From contig QNYL01000106.1 in assembly GCA_003973375.1 (NCBI GenBank), positions 1 to 14,464 on the forward strand: a stretch of 14,464 nucleotides of DNA, read 5' to 3'. Position 1 is the stretch's first letter; each line of letters starts with the position of its first letter. Source of the stretch: Flavobacteriia bacterium. Lineage in GTDB: Bacteria > Bacteroidota > Bacteroidia > Flavobacteriales > Flavobacteriaceae. Below the pieces are notes generated by a model. It had not been told where the DNA came from. It made no database searches and saw only the letters and a list, made by a program, of their open reading frames with translations. Position numbers and translations under genes: made by a program. Below, one piece after another: positions 7,831 to 14,464 of the stretch.

Positions 7831-7879
7831 GCAGTACTCGGTTTCTTCAGAGTACGCTGCTGTGTTTTTGATTTTTTTA
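7830..7879 (+). terminator. Intrinsic terminator after ccoP (first hairpin)
   Basis: The arm GCAGTACTC (7831-7839) pairs with GAGTA (7850-7854) and CTGC (7857-7860), with a two-base CG bulge; A7830-T7861 extends the stem. The loop is 10 bases. The T-rich run TGTGTTTTTGATTTTTTT follows. It starts at the last base of the ccoP stop codon and should end the ccoS-NO-Q-P transcript. Confidence 0.65.
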
Positions 7880-7890
7880 GTTAGTAGTAG

Positions 7891-7933
7891 AAAAGGCTAT
7901 TATTGTTGTTTAAGATAACAAAATAGCCTTTTT
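7891..7933. terminator. Second, near-symmetrical terminator hairpin before ccoG
   Basis: AAAAGGCTATT (7891-7901) pairs perfectly with AATAGCCTTTT (7922-7932). After one unpaired A the stem continues with TTGTT (7903-7907) and AACAA (7917-7921), leaving a 9-base loop. A-run and T-run flank the two sides, so it could work in both directions. It lies only 24 bases before the ccoG start codon, leaving little room for a promoter after it. Confidence 0.7.
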
Positions 7934-7956
7934 AGAATATTAAATTTCAACAAAGT

Positions 7957-9369
7957 ATGTCACAAGAAAAAGAAAGTTTTAGAGATTCTATTGCCACTAT
8001 TGATGCAGAAGGGCATAGAAATTATATCCACCCAAAAAAACCAAAAGGAAAATTTACGAGGTACAGAACATTCGTAAGCTGGATACTTCTTGCATTTTTT
8101 ATTGTTTCTCCTTTTATTAAAATAAATGGAAATCAGTTTCTTCTTTTTAATGTTTTGGAGCGGAAATACAGTATTTTCGGACAACCTTTCTGGCCACAGG
8201 ATTTTTATCTTCTGGTACTTTCAATGATCATTGGAATCGTTTTTATCATTCTTTTTACAGTGATCTTTGGAAGAATTTTTTGTGGATGGATCTGTCCGCA
8301 AACCATCTTCATGGAGCATGTTTTCAGAAAGGTCGAATACATTATTGATGGTGACCGTAACAAACAGATCAAGCTTTCCAAACAAGCCTGGAATACTGAA
8401 AAGATCTTTAAACGAGTGCTAAAATGGACTGTATTTTTTCTAATCTCATTTTTTATTTCCAATATCTTTCTGGCCTATGTAATCGGCAGTGATACACTGA
8501 TCCAGTATATTAAGGACGGGCCCGCAGAACACATGAGTACCTTGATCAATCTGGTCATCTTTACTTTTGTTTTCCTTTTTATTTTTGCCTGGTTCAGAGA
8601 GCAGGTATGTATCATTGCTTGTCCGTACGGACGTTTACAGGGAGCACTGCTCGATAAAAAATCTATTGTTGTTGCCTATGATTACAAAAGAGGTGAAGGA
8701 ACTGCAGGCAGACATAAACTCCATAAGGATGAAAACCGAGCCGAAAAAGGTTATGGTGATTGTATCGATTGTAAACAATGTGTTCTGGTTTGTCCAACCG
8801 GTATCGATATCAGGAACGGAACTCAGCTAGAATGTATCAACTGTACGGCCTGTATTGACGCCTGCGATGCAATTATGGATAAAACAGAACAAGACAGAGG
8901 TTTGATCCGTTATGCCTCTGAAGATAACATTGCTAATGGAGAGAAATTTAAGTTTACCGGAAGAATTATCAGTTATATTGTGGTTTTAACTGTTTTATTA
9001 ACCGTTTTAATTACGCTCTTATTCTCAAGAAATGACGTAGAAGCAACAGTTTTAAGACTGCCCGGACAGATGTATAAAACGGTTGGCGATAGTATTCAGA
9101 ATGTTTATTCTATCAAGATCATCAATAAAACCAATGATGTTTACGATGATTTGAAGATCAAAATGATTACTCATAAAGGAAGTGTTAAAGTAATCGGAGG
9201 CCAAGTTAATGTGCCCAAATTAGGTATGGATGAAAAGACTTTGTTTATCACTATCAGCAAAAAGGATCTTAAGAATTCGAAAGAAAAAATAAAAATAGGG
9301 ATCTATAAAGATGGTAAATTGATCGAGACCGATAAAACCAATTTCCCTGCTCCTATGAAAATAAATTAG
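7957..9369 (+). CDS. ccoG: cbb3 oxidase accessory ferredoxin CcoG (FixG/RdxA)
   Basis: This 470-residue polytopic membrane iron-sulfur protein is linked to cbb3 maturation, and homologues have been tied to reduction of copper during CuB assembly. Hydrophobic segments lie at about 38-56, 84-108, 156-176, 195-213 and 336-357. Between them are the membrane-proximal pairs CGWICP (Cys109, Cys113) and CIIACP (Cys218, Cys222), then a dicluster ferredoxin region with Cys269, 272, 275 and 279 and Cys293, 296, 299 and 303, enough for two [4Fe-4S] clusters. The C-terminal part (about 360-470) matches the Ig-like periplasmic domain of FixG. Length and domain order are typical. It follows two terminator hairpins and starts the accessory set ccoG-ccoH, which continues with close spacing into the genes downstream. 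Confidence 0.95.
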   Translation: MSQEKESFRDSIATIDAEGHRNYIHPKKPKGKFTRYRTFVSWILLAFFIVSPFIKINGNQFLLFNVLERKYSIFGQPFWPQDFYLLVLSMIIGIVFIILFTVIFGRIFCGWICPQTIFMEHVFRKVEYIIDGDRNKQIKLSKQAWNTEKIFKRVLKWTVFFLISFFISNIFLAYVIGSDTLIQYIKDGPAEHMSTLINLVIFTFVFLFIFAWFREQVCIIACPYGRLQGALLDKKSIVVAYDYKRGEGTAGRHKLHKDENRAEKGYGDCIDCKQCVLVCPTGIDIRNGTQLECINCTACIDACDAIMDKTEQDRGLIRYASEDNIANGEKFKFTGRIISYIVVLTVLLTVLITLLFSRNDVEATVLRLPGQMYKTVGDSIQNVYSIKIINKTNDVYDDLKIKMITHKGSVKVIGGQVNVPKLGMDEKTLFITISKKDLKNSKEKIKIGIYKDGKLIETDKTNFPAPMKIN

Positions 9370-9401
9370 GAAAATAAATAATTATTATAAAAGACTGAAA
9401 T

Positions 9402-9857
9402 ATGAAGATTAGATGGAACTGGGGTACAGGAATTGTTATTGCAATGCTGTTATTTATGATATTTATCCTCCAATTTGTTTACAGGGTAACTTTCGTTGAT
9501 AAATACAATCATCATTTGGTATCGGAAGATTATTACAAAGATGAATTACATTATCAGGATGAGATCAATAAAGAAAGTAAAACGCTGGATCTGAAACAAA
9601 ATATTGAATTTACAAATACAGATCAGGGACTTAAAATTAGCTTTCCTGCAGATTTTGAAGAAGAAAAGATTAATGGTACCATCCATTTTATGCGTTTTTC
9701 TAATGAAAAACTCGACTTTGATAAAGAAATAAAATTGACAGATCATTCTGTTCTTATTCCAAAAGAATTACTTCTGGCCGGAAAATGGGATGTAAAAATA
9801 GAATGGAATTACAAGGATGAAGAATACCTTACCAAGAAAAGTCTTTTTACCAATTAA
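9402..9857 (+). CDS. ccoH: FixH-family cbb3 assembly protein (CcoH)
   Basis: This 151-residue protein has one N-terminal membrane helix (about residues 9-28) and a periplasmic beta-rich domain. The FixH features SEDYYKDELHYQDEI (41-55) and GKWDVKIEWNYKDEEY (127-142) are present. FixH/CcoH associates with cbb3 oxidase during assembly. It lies 32 bases after ccoG and 15 bases before the next gene, consistent with one transcript. Sequence divergence in this family is high, but the motif plus position make the assignment firm. Confidence 0.88.
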   Translation: MKIRWNWGTGIVIAMLLFMIFILQFVYRVTFVDKYNHHLVSEDYYKDELHYQDEINKESKTLDLKQNIEFTNTDQGLKISFPADFEEEKINGTIHFMRFSNEKLDFDKEIKLTDHSVLIPKELLLAGKWDVKIEWNYKDEEYLTKKSLFTN

Positions 9858-9872
9858 TCCAATCTGAGATTT

Positions 9873-10613
9873 ATGTTATACACTGCTTTTCTTTTAGGCC
9901 TGGTCGGTAGTTTTCACTGTCTTGGAATGTGTGGACCGATTGCCTTTGTGCTGCCAGTTGACCGCAGTAAAAAATCGAGAATGTTCTGGCAGATTTTTCT
10001 TTATAATTTTGGCAGAGTAATTACCTACACTATCATAGGAATACTCTTTGGTCTTCTCGGAAAAGGATTGTATCTCGCAGGATTTCAACAACGTTTATCC
10101 ATTGTTATCGGTATCATCATGATCCTCTCGATACTGATTCCGGAGCGTTTCCTGAATAAGTTTAGCGTTTCAAGACCTCTTTATAAATTTATTGGGAAAG
10201 TAAAACAAAAATTGGGACTTTATCTGAAAAAGAAATCGAATAAAGCACTGTTTCTGATAGGCTTCTTTAATGGTTTTTTACCTTGCGGATTGGTTTATAT
10301 GGCTGTATTTGGCTCAATATCAACAGGAAGTGCTGTGAGTGGTGCTATGTATATGTTTCTTTTCGGACTCGGAACCATCCCAATGATGAGTGGAGCCGTT
10401 ATACTGGGTAACTTCGTGAATCTTTCCGTAAGAAATAAAATTCAAAAATTAATACCTATCTTTGTTGTTATTATTGGCCTGCTGTTCATTTTAAGAGGCA
10501 TGGGATTAGGGATACCTTTTATCTCTCCTCCCGACTCTAAACTTGAAATAAAAAACAGTTCCAGTGCCTGTGCATCTTTAACGCTTAATGAACCTGATCT
10601 ATGGGAAAAATAA
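9873..10613 (+). CDS. DsbD_2/TauE-SafE-like membrane protein linked to cbb3 assembly
   Basis: This 246-residue polytopic protein is of the type annotated as sulfite exporter TauE/SafE-like or cytochrome c biogenesis DsbD_2 domain. Two half-repeats are visible. The first opens with GSFHCLGMCGP (12-22; His15, Cys16, Cys20) and the second with GFLPCG (134-139; Cys138), separated by a basic loop (about 95-125). Around six helices are evident. A hydrophilic tail (about 218-246) carries one more cysteine in SSACAS. Relatives frequently sit in cbb3 clusters, and the paired cysteine motifs suggest handling of copper or thiols for oxidase maturation. The substrate cannot be told from sequence, and sulfite export is not supported by context. 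Its last 13 bases overlap the start of the first ppk2, so translation may be coupled. Confidence 0.8.
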   Translation: MLYTAFLLGLVGSFHCLGMCGPIAFVLPVDRSKKSRMFWQIFLYNFGRVITYTIIGILFGLLGKGLYLAGFQQRLSIVIGIIMILSILIPERFLNKFSVSRPLYKFIGKVKQKLGLYLKKKSNKALFLIGFFNGFLPCGLVYMAVFGSISTGSAVSGAMYMFLFGLGTIPMMSGAVILGNFVNLSVRNKIQKLIPIFVVIIGLLFILRGMGLGIPFISPPDSKLEIKNSSSACASLTLNEPDLWEK

Positions 10614-11464
10614 TTACACCTCCTCTAACTGCGGATGATTTTAAAAAAGCCACAGTTAAAAATGAGTTACTTGATATAATTCATGATAAAAATATCGATA
10701 TCAGTAGAATTATTGATACTGTTCAATATGAAAACGAAAAGCGCTTACTTCAAATAGAACTGGTTAAGTTACAACACTGGGTTACCAAAGAAAAAAAGCG
10801 TGTTGCCATTATTTTTGAAGGAAGGGATTCTGCCGGAAAAGGCGGAAATATCCGTCGTTTTATGGAACATCTGAATCCACGTTCCACCCGGCTTGTCGCT
10901 TTGTCAAAACCTACTGAAATAGAAAAAGGTCAGTGGTATTTTACACGTTATATCAAGCATCTTCCCAATCCCGGAGAAATTGTTTTTTTCGATCGCAGCT
11001 GGTACAACAGAGCCGTTGTTGAGCCCGTTATGGGATTTTGCACCAAAAAACAATACAAGGAGTTTATGTTTCAGTTACCTGAATTTGAACATATGCTCTA
11101 TGAAGATGGTGTAATCATTATAAAGTTCTGGCTTTCCATAACCAAAGATGAGCAGGAAAGACGCTTTGATGCACGGCGTGATAATCCGCTTAAGCGATGG
11201 AAATTTAGTGAAGTGGATAAAAAAGGTCAGGAATTATGGGATGAATACACAAAATACAAGGAAGAAATGTTTAGTAAAACACATACTTCTTTCTGTCCGT
11301 GGATCATTGTGAAAACCAATAAAAAATATAGTGCACGGGTTGAATGTATGCGGCATGTCCTTTCACAATTTGATTATGAAGGTAAAGACTCGTCCCAAAC
11401 TTCTTTATACCCTGATCCAAATGTAATCATGAGATATTACAGATCCTCACATCAATACGATTAA
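10601..11464 (+). CDS. ppk2: Polyphosphate kinase 2 family protein, copy A
   Basis: This 287-residue cytoplasmic P-loop kinase moves phosphate between inorganic polyphosphate and nucleotides. Walker A is GRDSAGKGG (74-82, Lys80), Walker B is VFFDRSWYNRA (128-138, Asp131 and Arg132), and an arginine-rich lid follows (RRFDARRDNPLKRW, 187-200). The single-domain length and the GRDxAGKGG form resemble class-I PPK2, which mainly phosphorylates nucleoside diphosphates, but class cannot be fixed from sequence alone. The start overlaps the previous gene by 13 bases. The next in-frame Met is deep within the P-loop domain, so this start is well supported. The C-terminal 25 or so residues extend beyond copy B and end in a Tyr-rich tail. 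It is probably co-transcribed with the ccoG accessory genes. Confidence 0.92.
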   Translation: MGKIITPPLTADDFKKATVKNELLDIIHDKNIDISRIIDTVQYENEKRLLQIELVKLQHWVTKEKKRVAIIFEGRDSAGKGGNIRRFMEHLNPRSTRLVALSKPTEIEKGQWYFTRYIKHLPNPGEIVFFDRSWYNRAVVEPVMGFCTKKQYKEFMFQLPEFEHMLYEDGVIIIKFWLSITKDEQERRFDARRDNPLKRWKFSEVDKKGQELWDEYTKYKEEMFSKTHTSFCPWIIVKTNKKYSARVECMRHVLSQFDYEGKDSSQTSLYPDPNVIMRYYRSSHQYD

Positions 11465-11474
11465 ATTAAGACTT

Positions 11475-12260
11475 ATGGACATTGAATTTACACCCGAAAT
11501 ACTAAAAAAGCTCAATACCAAGAGAGCTATTTCAAACATACTTTTAAGTGATGATCCTATCAATTACAATAAAGCGGTAAAATATTATGATTATATCGGA
11601 AAGTTGAAAAAACTTCAGGTAGAACTGATTAAACAACAGGCCTGTATTATTGATAATAATCAAAGGGTAATTGTAATTTTTGAAGGGCGAGATGCTGCCG
11701 GAAAAGGTGGCGCTATCAGAAGAATTACTGAAAGGATCAACCCAAGACATTTTAGAATTGTTGCGCTGCCTAAACCTACTGAGGATGAAAAAACACAGTG
11801 GTATTTTCAGCGCTATGTCAGTCAGTTTCCTAAAGCAGGAGAAATGGTCATCTTTGACAGAAGCTGGTACAACCGGGCTATTGTAGAACCGGTAAATGGA
11901 TTTTGTTCTCCGGAAGATTACAACATTTTTATGAATCAGGTTAATGAATTTGAAAGAATGATTACCGAATCAGGGATACAACTGGTTAAGATCTATATGT
12001 CAATTTCTAGAAACGAACAGCAAAAGCGTTTTAAAGAACTTAAGAACAATCCGTTAAAGCAATGGAAAATGACTCAGATTGATGAAAAAGCCCAGAATCT
12101 CTGGAATAGTTATACACAATATAAAAACATGATGTTTGAAAATGCCAAAAAAGGAGTTCCTTTTAAAGTAATCAGAGCCAATAAAAAACAGGATGCCCGT
12201 ATTGAAGCTATCAAACACCTTTTAACCTGTATTCCTTACGATAAGAACAGGAAAGTTTAA
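11475..12260 (+). CDS. ppk2: Polyphosphate kinase 2 family protein, copy B
   Basis: This is a second PPK2-type kinase of 261 residues, 10 bases after copy A. Walker A is GRDAAGKGG (71-79, Lys77), Walker B is VIFDRSWYNRA (125-135, Asp128 and Arg129), and the segment NPLKQWKMTQID follows (192-203). It is collinear with copy A through the core, indicating tandem duplication or an old paralogous pair. The lid region differs: copy A has F-D-A-R-R-D where this copy has F-K-E-L-K-N, and copy A's C-terminal extension is missing. That suggests different nucleotide preference or direction of catalysis, which is inference. Its TAA stop overlaps the stop codon of the convergent lgt gene within a shared TTAA (12257-12260). 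Confidence 0.92.
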   Translation: MDIEFTPEILKKLNTKRAISNILLSDDPINYNKAVKYYDYIGKLKKLQVELIKQQACIIDNNQRVIVIFEGRDAAGKGGAIRRITERINPRHFRIVALPKPTEDEKTQWYFQRYVSQFPKAGEMVIFDRSWYNRAIVEPVNGFCSPEDYNIFMNQVNEFERMITESGIQLVKIYMSISRNEQQKRFKELKNNPLKQWKMTQIDEKAQNLWNSYTQYKNMMFENAKKGVPFKVIRANKKQDARIEAIKHLLTCIPYDKNRKV

Positions 12261-13069
12261 CTCTTTTTTGCCCTGTACATAAAATAAAATCCAATAAGTA
12301 TCAAAGGGATACTTAAGAGCTGCCCGGTATTCAGATCCCAGGTGGCACGCTTATCAACCTGTGCTTCTTTAAAAAATTCAACAATAAACCTGACCGTCCA
12401 CAATAAGACCATAAAGATCCCGAACATATAACCCAGTTTCTCCTTTTTATCGGTCTTCCAAAAAATAAACCAAAGGATCACAAAGGTAACCAGATAGCCA
12501 AATGCCTCGTATAACTGTGTAGGATGACGAGGAAAATCCTCCCCAAGTTGCCTGAAAATAAAACCGTAATCAGAATTTGTCGGCTTACCAATGATCTCTG
12601 AATTCATAAGGTTTCCAAGCCTTACAAAAACCCCGCCAATGGCAACCGGTAAAACAATACGGTCTAAGATCCACAACATGGGTTTATGAACAACTTTCTT
12701 ACTGTAAATATACATAGCAATAATCACTGCAATTGCAGCTCCGTGACTTGCCAGGCCCTGATAGCCCGTAAATTTAAAAGGATTAAGTTTAAAGGGCAGA
12801 AGTACCTGTAACGGATGCTTTATCAGAAACTCAAAATCGTAAAACAAAAAATGTCCCAGCCTGGCTCCTATTAAAATTGAAACGACCATATAAACAAAAA
12901 GAGAGTCTAATTTTTCCAGATTAATCCCTTCATCTTTATAGATCTTTTTCATGATCTGCAGGCCAAGCAGAAAGGCTATTACAAACATCAAACTATAATA
13001 ACGTATTGAAAATGAGCCTATTTTAAATATTTCTATACTCGGATCCCAGTTTATACTCAGTAAATACAT
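12257..13069 (-). CDS. lgt: Prolipoprotein diacylglyceryl transferase
   Basis: This inner-membrane enzyme of 270 residues transfers diacylglyceryl from phosphatidylglycerol to the lipobox cysteine of prolipoproteins, the first step of lipoprotein maturation. The motifs are IRYYSLM (22-28, with Tyr25 at the E. coli Tyr26 position), SHGAAIAV (His109, matching E. coli His103), the Lgt signature RLGNLMNSEIIG (150-161, Arg150 and Asn153), RHPTQLYE (181-188) and RFIVEFF (227-233, Arg227 and Glu231). About seven hydrophobic segments are present. Length is typical. The gene is transcribed towards the ppk2 genes, with a 4-base overlap of the two 3' ends. A good promoter box lies just upstream at 13089-13096. 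Confidence 0.96.
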   Translation of the reverse strand: MYLLSINWDPSIEIFKIGSFSIRYYSLMFVIAFLLGLQIMKKIYKDEGINLEKLDSLFVYMVVSILIGARLGHFLFYDFEFLIKHPLQVLLPFKLNPFKFTGYQGLASHGAAIAVIIAMYIYSKKVVHKPMLWILDRIVLPVAIGGVFVRLGNLMNSEIIGKPTNSDYGFIFRQLGEDFPRHPTQLYEAFGYLVTFVILWFIFWKTDKKEKLGYMFGIFMVLLWTVRFIVEFFKEAQVDKRATWDLNTGQLLSIPLILIGFYFMYRAKKS

Positions 13070-13088
13070 TCTGTCAATTTATTTTTTG

Positions 13089-13096
13089 CAAAGATA
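13089..13096 (-). promoter_or_regulatory. Bacteroidota -7 box for lgt
   Basis: On the minus strand this reads TATCTTTG, followed by C, an exact TAnnTTTG match 19 bases upstream of the lgt start. A perfect TTG -33 element is not seen; TTTTC lies at about the right distance. The expected transcript leader is only about a dozen bases. Confidence 0.55.
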
Positions 13097-13212
13097 AGTT
13101 TAGTCATTGAAAATCTCTTATTATTATAAAATATTTTCTTAATACCTGAATTACCACAAAATTTACTTTTTTTTCTTTTAAATATTTCGTAATTTCATAA
13201 GATATTTCCTGC

Positions 13213-13220
13213 TATCTTTT
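13213..13220 (+). promoter_or_regulatory. Weak candidate -7 box for the LRR protein gene
   Basis: TATCTTTT differs from TAnnTTTG at one position and lies 40 bases before the start codon at 13261. The 191-base divergent region 13070-13260 is very AT-rich, so chance matches are expected. Nothing else is evident in it besides the lgt promoter. Confidence 0.2.
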
Positions 13221-13260
13221 TTAACCTAACATAAGTCTAATTTTTTAAATTTTTTTTATT

Positions 13261-14463
13261 ATGTTAAACAAATATTTCTTAACCGTATTATTTACCTTAT
13301 CAAGTACAGTTATATTTTCTCAAAAAACTTATATACCTGATGATTATTTTGAAAAGGCATTAATAGACCTTGGTATTGACAAGGATGGAACTGTAAATGA
13401 CAGTGTAGCCACTGCAGACATTAAAGATGTTAAAACTTTAGATATCCACGGTAAATTGTATATCTCTGATCTAACTGGAATTGAAGATTTTACTGCTTTA
13501 GAAACTCTTGATTGCTCTCAAAATAAAATTAGCAATCTAAATTTAAGCAGTAATACCCACCTTAAAGAATTAAAATGTGTTATGAATGGAATGAGGAATC
13601 TGGATGTTAGCAATAATACTAAGCTTGAAAGTCTTAATTGTGCTTATAACCAACTAAATCATCTGGATATAACTAACAGCACTAAACTACGGGTTCTTGC
13701 ATATTCAAACAATAACATTAGTAATTTAAACCTTAGCCCTAATATCCAACTTGAAAAGATCTATTGTAGTCATAATTCTATTTCAACAATAGATTTAAGT
13801 AATAATACAAAATTAAAGGAGTTAGATATCAGTTTAAATTATTTTTCATCTATCGATCTAAGCAAAAATATTCAACTCGAAAAATTACAGTGCCATCAAA
13901 ATCCCAGACTTAAACAACTCGATGTAAGTACAAATGTCAATTTATCTGTTCTAAACTGTTTAAACAATCATCTAACTGCTCTGGACCTTCATAACAATGT
14001 TAAACTTAAAGAATTGAGATGCAACAATAATGATCTTACTATGCTGAATATAAGGAACAGTTCTAATTCAATAATAACTTACTTCGATGCCACTTCAAAT
14101 CCAGATTTGAAATGTATTCAGGTTGATGATGAAGCAGCTGCAAATAATGGTCAGGCACCCTATACGAACTGGAAAATAGATAATACTGCATCTTATTCAA
14201 ATGATTGTCAGTATTCATTGGGTATTGATAAATTTATTACAAAAACAACAATAGTTTACCCCAATCCCGTTAAAAATGATCTATACATAGATTCACAAGT
14301 ACCATTAATCAGAGCTGAAATATATTCTACTTTAGGTAAGCGTGTAAGTAATATCGATCATGATATAAATACCATATCCACAGATAATTTGAATAAAGGC
14401 ATTTATTTTATAAAATTATACAGTTCAAATGGAATCGCTGTAAAGAAATTGATAAAAGAATAA
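13261..14463 (+). CDS. Secreted leucine-rich-repeat protein with T9SS sorting domain
   Basis: This is a 400-residue extracellular or surface protein of unknown target. A signal peptide spans about residues 1-20 (KYFLTVLFTLSSTVIFS, likely cleaved near SQ). The segment YIPDDYFEKALIDLGID (24-40) is the cap typical of flavobacterial secreted LRR proteins. Nine repeats of about 21 residues run from Leu80 to about 269. Residues about 329-400 form a type IX secretion C-terminal domain, with VYPNPVKNDLYID near its start and GIYFIKLYSSNG before a basic KKLIKE end, so the protein should be exported to the Sec pathway, then across the outer membrane. LRR proteins of this type often bind proteins or polysaccharides; no enzymatic motif is present. 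The full gene, including the stop codon, fits just inside the window. Its gene context (lgt divergent) gives no functional clue. Confidence 0.9.
   Translation: MLNKYFLTVLFTLSSTVIFSQKTYIPDDYFEKALIDLGIDKDGTVNDSVATADIKDVKTLDIHGKLYISDLTGIEDFTALETLDCSQNKISNLNLSSNTHLKELKCVMNGMRNLDVSNNTKLESLNCAYNQLNHLDITNSTKLRVLAYSNNNISNLNLSPNIQLEKIYCSHNSISTIDLSNNTKLKELDISLNYFSSIDLSKNIQLEKLQCHQNPRLKQLDVSTNVNLSVLNCLNNHLTALDLHNNVKLKELRCNNNDLTMLNIRNSSNSIITYFDATSNPDLKCIQVDDEAAANNGQAPYTNWKIDNTASYSNDCQYSLGIDKFITKTTIVYPNPVKNDLYIDSQVPLIRAEIYSTLGKRVSNIDHDINTISTDNLNKGIYFIKLYSSNGIAVKKLIKE
13498..14067 (+). repeat. Nine in-frame leucine-rich repeats with a cysteine ladder
   Basis: Repeats begin at Leu80, 101, 122, 143, 164, 185, 206, 228 and 249. 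All are 21 residues apart except for one 22-residue unit. The consensus is LxxLxCxxNxLxxLDLSxNxx. The position five after the leading Leu is Cys in seven of the nine (85, 106, 127, 169, 211, 233, 254), and Tyr or Ile in the fourth and sixth. At the DNA level the repeats are divergent, so the array is ancient and not a recent expansion. Confidence 0.85.
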
Positions 14464-14464
14464 A

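Noticed and set aside
8567..8830. 87-codon plus-strand frame inside ccoG
   Set aside because: It overlaps the ferredoxin-encoding part of ccoG in another frame; the CcoG frame carries all the conserved cysteines.
2169..10613. The cco cluster as a new biological system
   Set aside because: All genes match known cbb3 oxidase structural or accessory families in an order expected for Flavobacteriia; only details of regulation and the ppk2 linkage are unusual.
13498..14067. 63-base periodicity that might suggest a CRISPR array or tandem DNA repeat
   Set aside because: The period is 21 codons in one open frame, the units differ in DNA sequence, and there are no repeat-spacer blocks. It is a protein leucine-rich-repeat array.
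1..14464. Mobile elements, tRNA or rRNA genes, CRISPR arrays, phage genes
   Set aside because: Reading both strands showed no transposase or integrase motifs, no terminal inverted repeats, no tRNA-like folds and no repeat-spacer arrays. Absence was judged by eye and not by a search tool.

Overview
The window looks like a chromosomal segment from a member of the Flavobacteriaceae (Bacteroidota). The DNA is AT-rich. Most start codons lack a Shine-Dalgarno sequence. The -7 promoter boxes that can be recognised have the Bacteroidota form TAnnTTTG. The last gene encodes a secreted protein with a type IX secretion C-terminal sorting domain. The CcoN and CcoO subunits are fused and CcoP carries one heme site.

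Layout: (1) Bases 1-1092 hold the 3' part of an ornithine aminotransferase gene (rocD), followed by a spacer with a hairpin and short degenerate repeats. (2) Bases 1374-2069 (minus strand) encode a Crp/Fnr-family regulator, divergent from the respiratory cluster; the shared 99-base promoter region carries a 14-base FNR-like palindrome. (3) Bases 2169-10613 form a complete cbb3-type (high oxygen affinity) cytochrome c oxidase locus on the plus strand: ccoI (copper P-type ATPase), ccoS, the ccoN-ccoO fusion, a 56-residue ccoQ that is easily missed, mono-heme ccoP, two tandem terminator-like hairpins, ccoG, ccoH and a DsbD_2/TauE-like membrane protein. (4) Bases 10601-12260 encode two tandem PPK2-type polyphosphate kinases, the first overlapping the membrane protein gene by 13 bases. 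(5) Bases 12257-13069 (minus) encode Lgt, converging on the second ppk2 with a shared TTAA that supplies both stop codons. (6) Bases 13261-14463 encode a secreted leucine-rich-repeat protein with nine repeats of about 21 residues.

How the genes work together: the Fnr-like protein probably senses oxygen or redox state and controls the cbb3 genes. CcoI supplies copper to the oxidase, CcoG and CcoH help assembly, and CcoNO/Q/P form the proton-pumping terminal oxidase. The two PPK2 enzymes exchange phosphate between polyphosphate and nucleotides, so their placement at the end of this cluster suggests a link between microaerobic respiration and phosphate or energy storage. That link is inference from gene order only.

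The window is mostly a well-known locus. I did not find a convincing undescribed system. The points most worth a second look are the Fnr-like protein that keeps three of the four E. coli FNR cluster cysteines, the matching palindrome in its divergent promoter, the double terminator splitting the cco cluster, and the ppk2 pair attached to it.
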